Source of the DNA: Moraxellaceae bacterium
Lineage (GTDB): Bacteria > Pseudomonadota > Gammaproteobacteria > Pseudomonadales > Moraxellaceae
NCBI GenBank assembly: GCA_020697295.1
Contig: JAJFBF010000020.1
Span: 1 to 41,504, forward strand
Length of the DNA stretch: 41,504 bases
Direction: 5' to 3'
Numbering within the stretch: position 1 is the stretch's first letter; every line of letters begins with the position of its first letter. Below are positions 23,558 to 33,158 of the stretch, in pieces. The notes below the pieces were generated by a model. That model made no database searches, had not been told where the DNA came from, and saw only the letters and a list, made by a program, of their open reading frames with translations. Made by a program: the position numbers and the translations under genes.

Positions 23558-26239
23558 TCACCCCGTATTGCGCAGGCCGGCGGCAATCCCCGCGATGGTG
23601 ACCATGAGGGCCTGGTCATAAGACTTGCCCCCCTCCCCGGCCAGGCGCCGGCGCCGCATCAACTCTGCCTGCAGCATGTGCAGGGGCTCGATATAGGGCG
23701 TGCGCACATTGATCGAACGCTTCAGCACCGGACTGTTCTCCAGAAGTTCACGCCCGCCCTGCAGCCGGCGCAGCGCCTCGACCGTGATGCCCAGGCGATC
23801 GCGCAGCTCGGCGCCCAGTTCGCACAGGTCGGCATCATCACCGGCCAGCTGCTTTTCATAATGCGCGACAATATTGGCGTCGGCCTTGGCCAGCACCATT
23901 TCCAGCATATCCAGCACGGCATGGAAATACGGCCAGGCCGCGTCCATCTCGCGCAGCTGTTCCTCGCGCCCGGAGTTCATCACCGCATTGAGGGCGCGCC
24001 CGGTGCCCATCCACGCCGGCAGCATCAGCCGCACCTGCGTCCAGGCGAATACCCAGGGAATCGCGCGCAGCGACTCCACGCCCCCCGCCGGCTTGCGTTT
24101 CGCGGGCCGCGACCCCAGCGGCAGCATCTGCAACTCGGTTTCCGGCGTTACCGTGCGCAGGTAGCGCACGAACACGGGGCGATCGCGCACTGTCTCACGG
24201 TAGACGGCGAGGGCCGTCGTTGTCATCTCGTCCATCAGTGCACGCCAGGCCGGCTGCGGCACCGGGGGTGGCAGCAAGGTGGCTTCCAGCGTCGCCGAGG
24301 CGTAAAGATCGAGGTTACGCAGCGCAATGCCGGGCATGCCGAACTTGAAGCGGATCATCTCGCCCTGTTCAGTCACGCGGATGGAGCCCTGCACCGAACC
24401 CGGTGGCTGCGACAGCAGCGCCTGGTGGGTCGGCGCACCGCCGCGGCTCACGGAACCGCCACGGCCATGGAACAGCGTCAGCCGGACGCCGTGCCGGCGC
24501 GCGACGTTTGTGAGGGCCTCCTGGGCCCGGTACTGCGCCCATGAGGCCGCCAGAAAGCCGGCGTCCTTGGCGGAATCGGAATAGCCGATCATGACTTCCT
24601 GGTGACCGCCGATGGCTTCCCGGTACCAGGGAATCGACAAGAGCGCATCGATGCAGGCCGCCGCGCCTTCCAGGTCGGAGAGCGTCTCGAACAGCGGCAC
24701 CACGCGCAGCAGGCGCGGCATCTCGGCCTTTTGCTGCAGCAGCATCACCGCCAGCACATCGCTCGGCGACTCCGCCATGGAAATGACATAGGCCCCCAGC
24801 GCATCGCCGGGCTGCTGCGCCAGCACGCGGAAGGTGGCCAGCACCTCCTGCACCTCCGGGGCCATCAACGGCGCCTCGGCCGGCAGATGCGGATGCAGCG
24901 GCAGCAAGGGCCGGGGATTGCCCAGTTCGCGCAGCAAGAAGGCCTGGCGCTCTGCCTCGCTCCAGATTTCATAAGCGCCGAGGCCCAGGAATTGCGTGAT
25001 GGCGTCCAGGGTGCGGACATGACGGCCCGCCTCCTGGCGGATATCGAGGCGCACCAGTTCCAGGCCGAAGCAGGCTACCCGGCGCAGGATATCGAGCAAC
25101 TCGCCGTTGGCGATCGCCTCCAGACCACATTCGCAAAGCGAATCAAAGCAAAGACGCAGCGGCTCGGCGAGTTCCGCCGAACTCCGGTAGATATCAGTGG
25201 CGTCGGCGGCAGGATCCTGCAGCGCCGCATCCGCCCATTCGCGGGTGCGCAGCAGGCGCCGGCGGACCTCGCGCAGTAGGTCGCGATAAGGTTCGCGGCT
25301 GTCCGCGCCCACGCGCGCGCGCAGCGCGGCGCTGCAGGCCTGCATGGACAGCGAGGCGCGCAAGGCATCGACATCGCGCCAGAACAGGTTGGCGGCCATC
25401 CAGCGCGCCAGCAAGATGACCTCGCGCGTCACGGCATGGGTGACATTGGGATTGCCGTCACGGTCGCCGCCCATCCAGGAGGCAAAGCGCACCGGCGACT
25501 TCTCCACCGGCAGGCGCTGGCCCGTGGCGTCGAACAGCGCGGCATCGAACTCGCGCAGGAAATCCGGCACCGCCTTCCACAGGCTTTGCTCGATGACGGT
25601 GAAGCCCCATTTGGCCTCATCCACCGGCGTCGGCCGCTGCCGGCGGATCTCGTCGGTGGCCCAGGCCGCCATGATGTGACGGCGCAGGTCGGCCAACTGC
25701 TGCGCGCGCTCCACCGGCGTCAGCCCGCCGCGGTCCAGCTGCTCCAGGATCTCGGCAATGGCGTCGTATTTGCGGATCAGTGTGCGGCGGCTGACTTCCG
25801 TCGGGTGCGCTGTCAGCACCAGCTCGATATCAAGATTCCCGACTGCCGCGAGGATGGCCTCGGGGGCCGTCTGCATCTCGCCCAGTCGATCCAGGAGTTC
25901 CCGCACCGAACCTGGCTGCGGCAAGGCGTCGGCCTGCCACTGGTAGGCGCGCCGCCGGCGCAGGCGATGATGCTGCTCGGCGATATTGGCAAGATTGAGA
26001 AACTGCGTGAAGGCGCGCGCCACCGGCAGGAATTCGCTGTCGGCGAGGCTGGACAGGAGGTCGGTGAGTTCGGTGCGCGCGGCCGAGTCGCCATCGCGCG
26101 CCTGCTTGGCCAGGCGCCGGATGCGCTCGATGGTGTGGAACATGTCCTCGCCTTCCTGCTCGCGAAGCGTATCGCCCAGCAGGCGACCAAGGAGGCGCAC
26201 ATCGTCGCGAAGGGGGGCATGCGGATCGTTACTGCTCAC
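23558..26239 (-). CDS. ppc: Phosphoenolpyruvate carboxylase
   Basis: An 893-residue enzyme, the usual length for proteobacterial Ppc. Catalytic and binding motifs are intact: VLTAHPTEVSRRT (His145), ASWMGGDRDGNPNVT, GYSDSAKDAG with the bicarbonate-side Lys, and the mobile-loop FHGRGGSVSRGG. The C-terminus is GLRNTG, the conserved end found in E. coli (RNTG). It converts phosphoenolpyruvate and bicarbonate to oxaloacetate, refilling the citric-acid cycle. The GTG at 26239 is chosen over a longer in-frame start because AGGAG precedes it and the protein then begins like its relatives. The 189 bp upstream, after the hybrid kinase, should hold its promoter; I see no clear one. Confidence 0.95.
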   Translation of the reverse strand: MSSNDPHAPLRDDVRLLGRLLGDTLREQEGEDMFHTIERIRRLAKQARDGDSAARTELTDLLSSLADSEFLPVARAFTQFLNLANIAEQHHRLRRRRAYQWQADALPQPGSVRELLDRLGEMQTAPEAILAAVGNLDIELVLTAHPTEVSRRTLIRKYDAIAEILEQLDRGGLTPVERAQQLADLRRHIMAAWATDEIRRQRPTPVDEAKWGFTVIEQSLWKAVPDFLREFDAALFDATGQRLPVEKSPVRFASWMGGDRDGNPNVTHAVTREVILLARWMAANLFWRDVDALRASLSMQACSAALRARVGADSREPYRDLLREVRRRLLRTREWADAALQDPAADATDIYRSSAELAEPLRLCFDSLCECGLEAIANGELLDILRRVACFGLELVRLDIRQEAGRHVRTLDAITQFLGLGAYEIWSEAERQAFLLRELGNPRPLLPLHPHLPAEAPLMAPEVQEVLATFRVLAQQPGDALGAYVISMAESPSDVLAVMLLQQKAEMPRLLRVVPLFETLSDLEGAAACIDALLSIPWYREAIGGHQEVMIGYSDSAKDAGFLAASWAQYRAQEALTNVARRHGVRLTLFHGRGGSVSRGGAPTHQALLSQPPGSVQGSIRVTEQGEMIRFKFGMPGIALRNLDLYASATLEATLLPPPVPQPAWRALMDEMTTTALAVYRETVRDRPVFVRYLRTVTPETELQMLPLGSRPAKRKPAGGVESLRAIPWVFAWTQVRLMLPAWMGTGRALNAVMNSGREEQLREMDAAWPYFHAVLDMLEMVLAKADANIVAHYEKQLAGDDADLCELGAELRDRLGITVEALRRLQGGRELLENSPVLKRSINVRTPYIEPLHMLQAELMRRRRLAGEGGKSYDQALMVTIAGIAAGLRNTG

Positions 26240-26428
26240 GGGGACTCCTGGGCGGACCCGGGCCTGGAGAGGCACGGTGACGACGGATACTTCCCCACTA
26301 CTTACCGCACAATAACCGGCGCCACAATGTCGACGTCGCCGCCACGTCCATCCCGCCACGGCGTCGATATACCGCAAAGCCTCGCCGCCCCGGTTGCAAC
26401 AGCCGGATCCCCGGCGACAGCAGTACGA

Positions 26429-29242
26429 TCAGGGCAGCGCCGGACCAACTGCCGCCATGGGGGCCCACTGCGCCAGCTTGTCGCCGAGCAGGCGCAGGTT
26501 GAGCGGCTTGGGAATATGGTCGTCCATGCCCGCGGCATAGCAGTTGTCGACGTGGTGCTGGGTGACGTGCGCGCTGATCGCAACGATGGGCACCCGGCTG
26601 CGGCCTTCCTGGCCCTCCAGGCGCCGGATCTCGCGCGTGGCTACATAGCCATCCATGACCGGCATCTCGCAGTCCATGAAGACAAGGTCGAAGGTGGGTC
26701 GGGCGCGGCGACAGGCCGCCACCGCCTGCTCGCCGTTCTCGACCAGCTCGGCCTGAATGCCGAAGCGGCGCAACATGCCCTGGATGACCACCTGGTTGGT
26801 GCGGTTATCTTCGGCCACCAGCACGCGCAGTCCGGGATATTGCGGCGTGCTGACCCGCACGGGTGCGGCCTCGTCGGGCTGGCGACGCAGCACCGCCAGC
26901 GCCGCCTGGCGCAGTTCGCGCGCCAGCACCGGTCGCTCGAAGGCATGGGCCACGCCGGCATGCACCAGCACCCCCGGGCTCGGCTGCAACTGCGGCTGTG
27001 CAAAGAGCAGGGTCTGGCAGCCGCGCAACACCGGCTCGCGCGCGATGCGGTTATGCAAGGTAAGGCCGTTCATGTCGGGCAGCTGCAAGGCCGTGGCCAC
27101 GAGTCCGAAGGGCGTTCCCGCGGCCGCGGCCTCGAGCAGGCGGGCAAACGCCGCCTCCCCGCCCTGCACGCTCTCCACCTGAAAGCCCGGCGTCGCCGCT
27201 TCGGCGACCATGACCTCGTTGAAGCGGCGGTCCCCCTCCACCAGCAGCAGCCGCACCGCCGCCTGGTCGGCCGGCCACGACGCGCGCGGCCGTGCCCTTG
27301 CCACGGTCGCGACCTGAACCTCGGCCATGAAAACCGACCCCTGCCCGGGCTCGCTCTGCACGGCGAGATCGCCGCCCATGAGCTGGCAAAGTTCGCGGCT
27401 GATGCTGAGCCCGAGCCCGGTGCCGCGGTAATGCACGCTATCGGGGGTTTCCTGCATGAAGCTGTCAAAGATGCGGGCCCGCTGCTCGGCGCCGATTCCG
27501 ATGCCGGTGTCGCTGACCGCGATGCCGAGCCGCAACTGCCCGTTATCGCCGGGGCGGGCGGTCAGGCGCACCTCGATGCCCCCACGCGAGGTGAACTTCA
27601 CGGCGTTGGACAGCAAATTGATCAGGATCTGCCGCAGGCGCTGGCTGTCACCGAGGATCTCGGTGGGAACGTCCGGAGCAAGGGAGCACAGCAGCGTCAG
27701 CTGCTGCTTGTAGATGCGCGCCTTGAACAGGTCGAGGCACTCCTCGAGCAGGGTATCGAGGTCCAGCGGTCCGAGCTCCAGCGCCATCCGGCCCGCCTCG
27801 ATGCGGGCATGGTCGAGCACGTCGTCGATGACATCGAGCACCGCCTGCCCGGAGTTCTCCATGGTATTGAGAATGCGGTTCTGCTCGGTATTGAGGCCGG
27901 TGGTCTTGAGGAGCTCGGCCATGCCCAGCACCCCCGTCATGGGCGTGCGCAGCTCATGGCTGACCATGGCCAGGAACTTGCTGCGCGCCTCCGTCTGCGC
28001 CTGCACGAACAACGCCTCCTCGCGGCGCCCGGCCTCGGCCTCGCGGCGACGGCGCAATTGCCAGCCGAGGCCCAGCAGCAACAAGACCGCCCATACCACG
28101 AGGCCGGCCCGCACCACCGGCAGGTAAAAGCTGATCCAGGGCAGCATGCCCATGCCCATCAGGAGAGAAATGACCGTACTGCCGGCGAACAGCCCCCAGG
28201 CGGCCACGAAGTAGTGGCCGGCCGTGCGCGTCAGCGCCAGGCTCTGCAGGCCCAGGTAAAGCAGCCAGGCGGCGACAATGACACTCTGGGCCAACAACAC
28301 CTGCGCCCCCAGCGCCGGTCCCAGCAGGGGCAGCAGCACCAGCGTCAGCAGGCAGGCCCAGCGCAGGGCACGGGTCAGGCGGAACTGCGCCGTGGCCTGG
28401 CCAATCCGCAAATACAGCAGCGCAAAGCCGAGATAGAGCAGGTTGGATAGCGCAATGCCCAGCGGCAGCAGATAGTTCTGCCAGAAGCTGGTGTCGGGCA
28501 GGAGCTGGAAGGCGAAGCCATCCAGGCAAAACAGGCAGAACAGCGTGACCAGGACGGCGGAGGCGTAGAGGAAAAAGATACGCTCACGGGCACTTACATA
28601 AAGGAAAAGGCTGTAGCTGATCAGCAGCGCCACCGCCCCGTAGAACATGCCCTGCCAGAACTGCGCCCGGCTAAGGTCGGCCCAGAAGGACTCCACCGTC
28701 TGCAGCCGCGCCGGAAACACCACCGGCGTCGAGGTCTCCACCCGCACCAGGAACTGCCGGCCGGCCCCCGCGGGCACCTCCAGCGGCAGGGCCAGACGGC
28801 GGACCCTGAGCGGCCGGTCGTGCCAGGGCTCGTTGTCGCCGGAGACATGGCGGGTGAATCCGCCCCGGCCATCGGGGGAATACAGTGCGACATGGTCAAG
28901 CAGGGGAAAGTCGAGCAGGAAAATGCGCTCGGCCGGCTGGACGCCGGGATTGTGCAGGGTGAAGCGAAACCAGTAAGCCGCCCCGGTGTCGAAGCCCAGG
29001 TTGGAGGCCGTACTCGCGGGCACGAAGCCGGACGCCGCCATCACCTCGGCCGCCTGCAGGCGGCGCGCGGGATCGCGCAGCACCTCGAGATGGCTTCCCA
29101 GCGACTGCGAGCCCGCCTCCAGCATCAGGGGCGCCACTGCCCCGGGGGCCGGCGGCGCCGCCCGGGCCAGCCCCGGCAGCAGTATCCAGCACAGCAGCGC
29201 GGCCATGCAGATACCCACCACTCGCATCCCCTTTTCCCTCAT
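26429..29242 (-). CDS. Hybrid sensor histidine kinase with 7TMR-DISM input (LadS/RetS-like)
   Basis: A 937-residue inner-membrane kinase: signal peptide (1 to about 28), periplasmic 7TMR-DISMED2 sensor fold (about 40-185), seven-helix 7TMR-DISM region (about 195-395), coiled coil, HisKA with phospho-acceptor His429 in FLAMVSHELRTPM, and HATPase with N546, DTGIGIG (578-584) and GTGLGLS. Two receivers follow. The first (about 664-785) is a pseudo-receiver: the phospho-Asp position is Ala718 in VATALQLPD. The second (about 805-925) is canonical with Asp857 in FMDCEMPVMDG and Lys912. LadS and RetS relatives control biofilm and secretion programmes. A start at 29227 with GAGGG upstream is also possible. 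It is divergent from a degenerate GGDEF gene. Confidence 0.92.
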   Translation of the reverse strand: MREKGMRVVGICMAALLCWILLPGLARAAPPAPGAVAPLMLEAGSQSLGSHLEVLRDPARRLQAAEVMAASGFVPASTASNLGFDTGAAYWFRFTLHNPGVQPAERIFLLDFPLLDHVALYSPDGRGGFTRHVSGDNEPWHDRPLRVRRLALPLEVPAGAGRQFLVRVETSTPVVFPARLQTVESFWADLSRAQFWQGMFYGAVALLISYSLFLYVSARERIFFLYASAVLVTLFCLFCLDGFAFQLLPDTSFWQNYLLPLGIALSNLLYLGFALLYLRIGQATAQFRLTRALRWACLLTLVLLPLLGPALGAQVLLAQSVIVAAWLLYLGLQSLALTRTAGHYFVAAWGLFAGSTVISLLMGMGMLPWISFYLPVVRAGLVVWAVLLLLGLGWQLRRRREAEAGRREEALFVQAQTEARSKFLAMVSHELRTPMTGVLGMAELLKTTGLNTEQNRILNTMENSGQAVLDVIDDVLDHARIEAGRMALELGPLDLDTLLEECLDLFKARIYKQQLTLLCSLAPDVPTEILGDSQRLRQILINLLSNAVKFTSRGGIEVRLTARPGDNGQLRLGIAVSDTGIGIGAEQRARIFDSFMQETPDSVHYRGTGLGLSISRELCQLMGGDLAVQSEPGQGSVFMAEVQVATVARARPRASWPADQAAVRLLLVEGDRRFNEVMVAEAATPGFQVESVQGGEAAFARLLEAAAAGTPFGLVATALQLPDMNGLTLHNRIAREPVLRGCQTLLFAQPQLQPSPGVLVHAGVAHAFERPVLARELRQAALAVLRRQPDEAAPVRVSTPQYPGLRVLVAEDNRTNQVVIQGMLRRFGIQAELVENGEQAVAACRRARPTFDLVFMDCEMPVMDGYVATREIRRLEGQEGRSRVPIVAISAHVTQHHVDNCYAAGMDDHIPKPLNLRLLGDKLAQWAPMAAVGPALP

Positions 29243-29471
29243 ACCTTTTTTTCCCGAATTGTCCGTTCCCGGTCATGCCAGCGATATACTGCACCCGATG
29301 CGTACCGGGGCAGCTCCCCCACGCAGGGCCTGTCATGCTGCCTTGTATAACACTCGGCGCACAGGCAAGTTCTTCTAATTTCAGGGGGCGATTGCTAGGA
29401 TTGCCCCGCTATGCCTGTCCGAGCCGTCCGGCCCGCCAAGCCCGCCATAAGAAGTAAATTACGGATTGCTC

Positions 29472-30545
29472 ATGAGTTCCCTTCTCCCCGACAACATCCA
29501 GCCCATAGCGCCCGAACAATTCCATCAGATGCACATTCCGCAATGGCATCTCGTGCTGCGCATTGTCCTTGTCGCCCTCGCGCTGGCCTATGCGTATTTT
29601 GTACCCGCGCGCCTGGTGCTGGTGACCTACACCGTATTCACGCTCGGCATGACGCTCTATGCCGCCGCACAATCCCTGCTGCTGCTGTCGGTGATCCTGA
29701 ACCGCGCACGGCCGACGCTGCTGCATGCCATCACCGGCATTGACATTGCCGGCGCCGTGTTCGTGCTGCTCAACGACCCCGCCCTGCTGCCGCCCAGCCT
29801 GTTCCTGGCCTCCGGCCTGCTCGCGCTCGCCGTGGCCCTGCACCGCCAGCGCTCCCTGCACCTCGTGCTCGGCGTCTCGCTGCTGCTTACGGCAGGCAGC
29901 CTGATTGCGCGCCAGCAACTGCTGGACCGTGATTTTGATGTCCCCTACGTGGCGTTCATGCTCTTCGCCCTGGTCGCCTCCACGGCACTGCTGATCCTGT
30001 CGGCGCATGCGGAAACCCTGCGCCTGCGCGCCGCCCGCGTGACCGAGACCGATCCGGTGACCGGGCTGGGCAACCGCTGGACCTTCTATGAGGCCGCCAA
30101 GTATCTCCTGCCCTACCATCAGCGCAACCAGACCCCGATGGTGGTGATGTTCGCCGAGATCGAAGTCGCCCCGCGCAAGGGCAAGCGTGTCGGCAAGCTC
30201 GTGAACCAGTACCTGCTCAAACAGTTCGCCAGCATCGCCGACCGCCGCCTGCGGGGTTGCGATATCGCCGTGCACTACGGTGGCAACGAGTTCGCCTTCC
30301 TGCTGGTCGACACCACCACCAAGGATGCCGAAAGCATCGCCTTCGACATGCAGCAGCAGTTCGACACCTGGGCCAAGCAGAAGGACTTCTCCTCCTACGT
30401 CCATATCGGGCTGTCGGTGATCCCCAACCGCCCGGTGGCGCTGGACCAGATCCTGATCAACATCAATGCCGCCCTGTTCCGGGCCCGCCAGTACAAGAAA
30501 GGGGTGTCCGGGGCGGTCTTCGCCGACCCCGAGCAGGTACGCTGA
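29472..30545 (+). CDS. Membrane protein with degenerate GGDEF domain and intact I-site
   Basis: A 357-residue protein with five to six hydrophobic segments (about 27-45, 48-75, 85-102, 108-124, 128-145, 158-178) followed by a GGDEF-like domain (about 188-345). DPVTGLGNR is kept, but the active site reads YGGNEF (269-274), with Asn for the catalytic Asp. The metal-binding LDxDxFK strand is replaced by MFAEIEVAPRKG. The inhibitory RxxD site R261-G-C-D264 lies five residues upstream of GGNEF. It is therefore probably not a cyclase but could bind c-di-GMP. The ATG at 29472 is weakly preceded; a TTG six bases earlier is an alternative. Divergent from the hybrid kinase gene, 229 bp apart. Confidence 0.85.
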   Translation: MSSLLPDNIQPIAPEQFHQMHIPQWHLVLRIVLVALALAYAYFVPARLVLVTYTVFTLGMTLYAAAQSLLLLSVILNRARPTLLHAITGIDIAGAVFVLLNDPALLPPSLFLASGLLALAVALHRQRSLHLVLGVSLLLTAGSLIARQQLLDRDFDVPYVAFMLFALVASTALLILSAHAETLRLRAARVTETDPVTGLGNRWTFYEAAKYLLPYHQRNQTPMVVMFAEIEVAPRKGKRVGKLVNQYLLKQFASIADRRLRGCDIAVHYGGNEFAFLLVDTTTKDAESIAFDMQQQFDTWAKQKDFSSYVHIGLSVIPNRPVALDQILININAALFRARQYKKGVSGAVFADPEQVR

Positions 30546-30673
30546 GTCCCGCCTGCCGGCTGCCCGGCACCCCTGCCGGGCCCCTCAGAAAGGCTCAGAA
30601 CTGTCCAACAAAGATGATGCAAACCCCAAAATGCGATGATAATATCTGCGCCGCCGATTGGCTGGATGCTAGG

Positions 30674-30679
30674 TATACT
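30674..30679 (+). promoter_or_regulatory. Candidate -10 box of the Ala-rich lipoprotein gene
   Basis: TATACT about 77 bp upstream of the start, in an AT-rich patch behind the hairpin GCCCGGCA-CCCC-TGCCGGGC that closes the preceding gene. No good -35 is at the right distance. Low certainty. Confidence 0.35.
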
Positions 30680-30755
30680 GCGCGTTTCGGCATGGAAGTG
30701 CCTGCTGCAATGTGTTTGGCCCACTCGACTACTCGCAACCCCTGAGAGAGACATC

Positions 30756-30995
30756 ATGCAAATCAAGAAGATCGCCGTTTCTGCTGCTATCGTTGCCGCC
30801 CTGGCTATTGCCGGCTGCTCCAAGAAGGAAGAAGCCCCCGCTGCCGAAGCCCCCGCTGCTGAAGCTGCTGCTCCCGCTGCTGAAGCTCCGGCCGCTGAAG
30901 CCGTTGCTCCGGCCGCTGACGCCGCTGCTCCGGCTGCTGACGCTGCTGCTCCGGCCGCTGACGCCGCTGCTCCGGCTGCTCCGGCTGCCCAGTAA
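30756..30995 (+). CDS. Small Ala/Pro-rich lipoprotein
   Basis: A 79-residue protein: MQIKKIAVSA signal, lipobox AIAGC (lipidated Cys22), SKKEE, then about 55 residues made almost only of Ala, Pro, Glu and Asp in short repeats (EAPAAEA and PAADAAA). It has no globular domain. Such proteins are abundant envelope lipoproteins of unknown role, possibly spacers between membrane and cell wall. The start has GAGAG upstream. A perfect terminator follows 22 bp after the stop, so it is a single-gene unit with features of strong expression. The 210 bp upstream hold no other gene. Confidence 0.85.
   Translation: MQIKKIAVSAAIVAALAIAGCSKKEEAPAAEAPAAEAAAPAAEAPAAEAVAPAADAAAPAADAAAPAADAAAPAAPAAQ
30909..30971 (+). 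repeat. Three tandem 21-bp repeats within the lipoprotein gene
   Basis: Three head-to-tail copies of a 21-bp unit encoding PAADAAA, with only synonymous third-position differences between copies, then a partial fourth. Copy number could vary by slippage without frameshift. Confidence 0.8.
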
Positions 30996-31017
30996 TCAGT
31001 TCCTAACCGAACTGATG

Positions 31018-31045
31018 AAAAAAGGGTGCTTCGGCACCCTTTTTT
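31018..31045 (+). terminator. Intrinsic terminator after the Ala-rich lipoprotein
   Basis: AAAAAAGGGTGC-TTCG-GCACCCTTTTTT: 12-bp perfect stem, UUCG-type tetraloop, T-run. The A-run on the other side makes it potentially bidirectional. Confidence 0.95.
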
Positions 31046-31083
31046 ATTGCCTTTTCCCCGCTTTCTAGCTGCGAGCCAATCCC

Positions 31084-31587
<504 letters not shown>

Positions 31588-31607
31588 ACGACGGGTCGGG
31601 CGCCGGC

Positions 31608-31637
31608 TTGGGACTGGCGTCCAAGGCCCGCTATAAT
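31608..31637 (+). promoter_or_regulatory. Sigma-70 promoter of the thiolase gene
   Basis: -35 TTGGGA and a perfect -10 TATAAT separated by 18 bp; predicted start about 40 bp before the thiolase ATG. Confidence 0.7.
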
Positions 31638-31683
31638 GCCCGCCCGCCACGCGCGCCCTCCTCCGCTGAACAGAGAGACTGTC

Positions 31684-32865
31684 ATGAGCATTGATTCCGT
31701 CGTCATCGTCAATGGCGCCCGCACCCCCATGGGCGGCTTCCAGGGCGCCCTCGCCCCCGTCACCGCCCCCGAGCTCGGCGCCATCGCCATCCGCGAGGCC
31801 ATTGCCCGCGCCGGCCTCCAGGCCACGGACGTGCAGGAAGTCATCATGGGCTGCGTGCTGCCCGCCGGCCTCAAGCAGGGCCCGGCCCGCCAGGCCGCCC
31901 TCGATGCCGGCCTGCCCGCCGCCGTCGGCGCCACCACCATCAACAAGCTCTGTGGTTCGGGCATGAAGGCCACCATGCTGGCCCACGACCTGATCAAGGC
32001 CGGCACCAATACGGTCATGGTCGCCGGCGGCATGGAATCCATGACCAACGCCCCCTATATCCTGCCCAAGGCGCGTGGCGGCTATCGCATGGGCCACGGC
32101 GAGATCAAGGACCACATGTTCCTGGACGGCCTGGAAGACGCCAAGACCGGTCGCCTCATGGGCTCCTTCGCCCAGGAAATGGCGGACAAGCTTGGCATCA
32201 CCCGCGCTGACATGGACGCCTTCGCCATCGAATCCCTGAAGCGCGCCCAGGCCGCCATCGCCAACGGCCACTTCAAGGCCGAGATCGTCGGCGTGCCGGT
32301 GCAGACCCGCAAGGGCGAAGTCCTGGTCGACACTGACGAGCAGCCGGGCAACGCCATGCCCGAGAAGATCCCGACCCTGAAGCCGGCGTTCGCGAAGGAC
32401 GGCAGCATCACCGCCGCCAACTCCAGCTCCATCTCCGACGGCGCCTCCGCCCTGGTGCTGATGCTGGAATCCGAGGCCCGGGCTCGCGGCCTGGCGCCGC
32501 TGGCCCGCATCGTCGCCCACTCCACCCAGTCCCAGCATCCCAGCGAGTTCACGATTGCCCCGGTGGGCGCCCTGACCACGCTGTTCGCCAAGACCGGCTG
32601 GACGGCTGCGGACGTTGACCTCTACGAGCTCAACGAAGCCTTCGCCATGGTGACCATGGCCGCCATGCAGCAGCACCACCTGCCGCACGACAAGGTCAAC
32701 GTCCACGGCGGCGCCTGTGCCCTCGGCCACCCCGTCGGCTCTACCGGCTCGCGCATCATCCTCACCCTGATCCATGCGCTGAAGCAACGCGGCGGCAAGA
32801 AGGGCGTGGCGGCGCTGTGCATCGGCGGCGGCGAGGCCACCGCGATGGCGATCGAACTGATCTGA
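31684..32865 (+). CDS. Acetyl-CoA C-acetyltransferase (thiolase)
   Basis: A 393-residue thiolase with the standard active site: nucleophile Cys90 in INKLCGSGMKA, GGMESMTNAPY, NEAFA with the conserved His-binding loop, and the second catalytic Cys in NVHGGACALGHPVGSTGSR with GGGEATA at the end. It condenses or cleaves acetoacetyl-CoA or longer beta-ketoacyl-CoA. The biosynthetic (PhaA/AtoB) length fits, but chain-length preference cannot be read. The ATG at 31684 follows GAGAGA. It has its own TATAAT promoter and a strong terminator, so it is monocistronic, with no phaB, phaC or fadB homologue beside it. Confidence 0.93.
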   Translation: MSIDSVVIVNGARTPMGGFQGALAPVTAPELGAIAIREAIARAGLQATDVQEVIMGCVLPAGLKQGPARQAALDAGLPAAVGATTINKLCGSGMKATMLAHDLIKAGTNTVMVAGGMESMTNAPYILPKARGGYRMGHGEIKDHMFLDGLEDAKTGRLMGSFAQEMADKLGITRADMDAFAIESLKRAQAAIANGHFKAEIVGVPVQTRKGEVLVDTDEQPGNAMPEKIPTLKPAFAKDGSITAANSSSISDGASALVLMLESEARARGLAPLARIVAHSTQSQHPSEFTIAPVGALTTLFAKTGWTAADVDLYELNEAFAMVTMAAMQQHHLPHDKVNVHGGACALGHPVGSTGSRIILTLIHALKQRGGKKGVAALCIGGGEATAMAIELI

Positions 32866-32876
32866 ACCATCCTGGT

Positions 32877-32905
32877 AAAAAGGGCCGCGCTGCGGCCCTT
32901 TTTTT
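32877..32905 (+). terminator. Intrinsic terminator of the thiolase gene
   Basis: AAAAAGGGCCGC-GCT-GCGGCCCTTTTT with a T7 tail, 12 bp after the stop. Confidence 0.95.
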
Positions 32906-33117
32906 GGCTTCGGAGCGGTCAACCAGGCCAGGCGTCCAGTACAAAATGCCCTGCCGCCGGGCTCGGCCGCTGGCGACCCGGGCCGGCCCCGCCGCCCTCC
33001 AGGCCCTGCAGACTGCAGCCCGCCAAGAGTCCTGGGCCAGTCGTTCTCCGCTCATCGGGAAGGCGTGCCGGCAAAGACCCCGGAGGCGATGGTGCCTGTT
33101 ACGCCATTTAGGACTGT

Positions 33118-33131
33118 GTTAATTAGTTAAC
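33118..33131. promoter_or_regulatory. AT-rich palindrome upstream of the secreted-protein gene
   Basis: GTTAA-TTAG-TTAAC, about 28 bp before the next start codon, at the end of a 250-bp GC-rich gap in which I see no gene. It overlaps a possible -10 region and could be an operator; no clear -35. Confidence 0.35.
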
Positions 33132-33158
33132 AATCCGAAAAAAACAGGACAACCACAA

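Noticed and set aside
25436-28450. A plus-strand open frame of about 1000 codons opposite ppc and the hybrid kinase.
   Set aside because: It is antisense to two clearly conserved genes, has no recognisable domain, and its composition is that of a GC-rich shadow frame.
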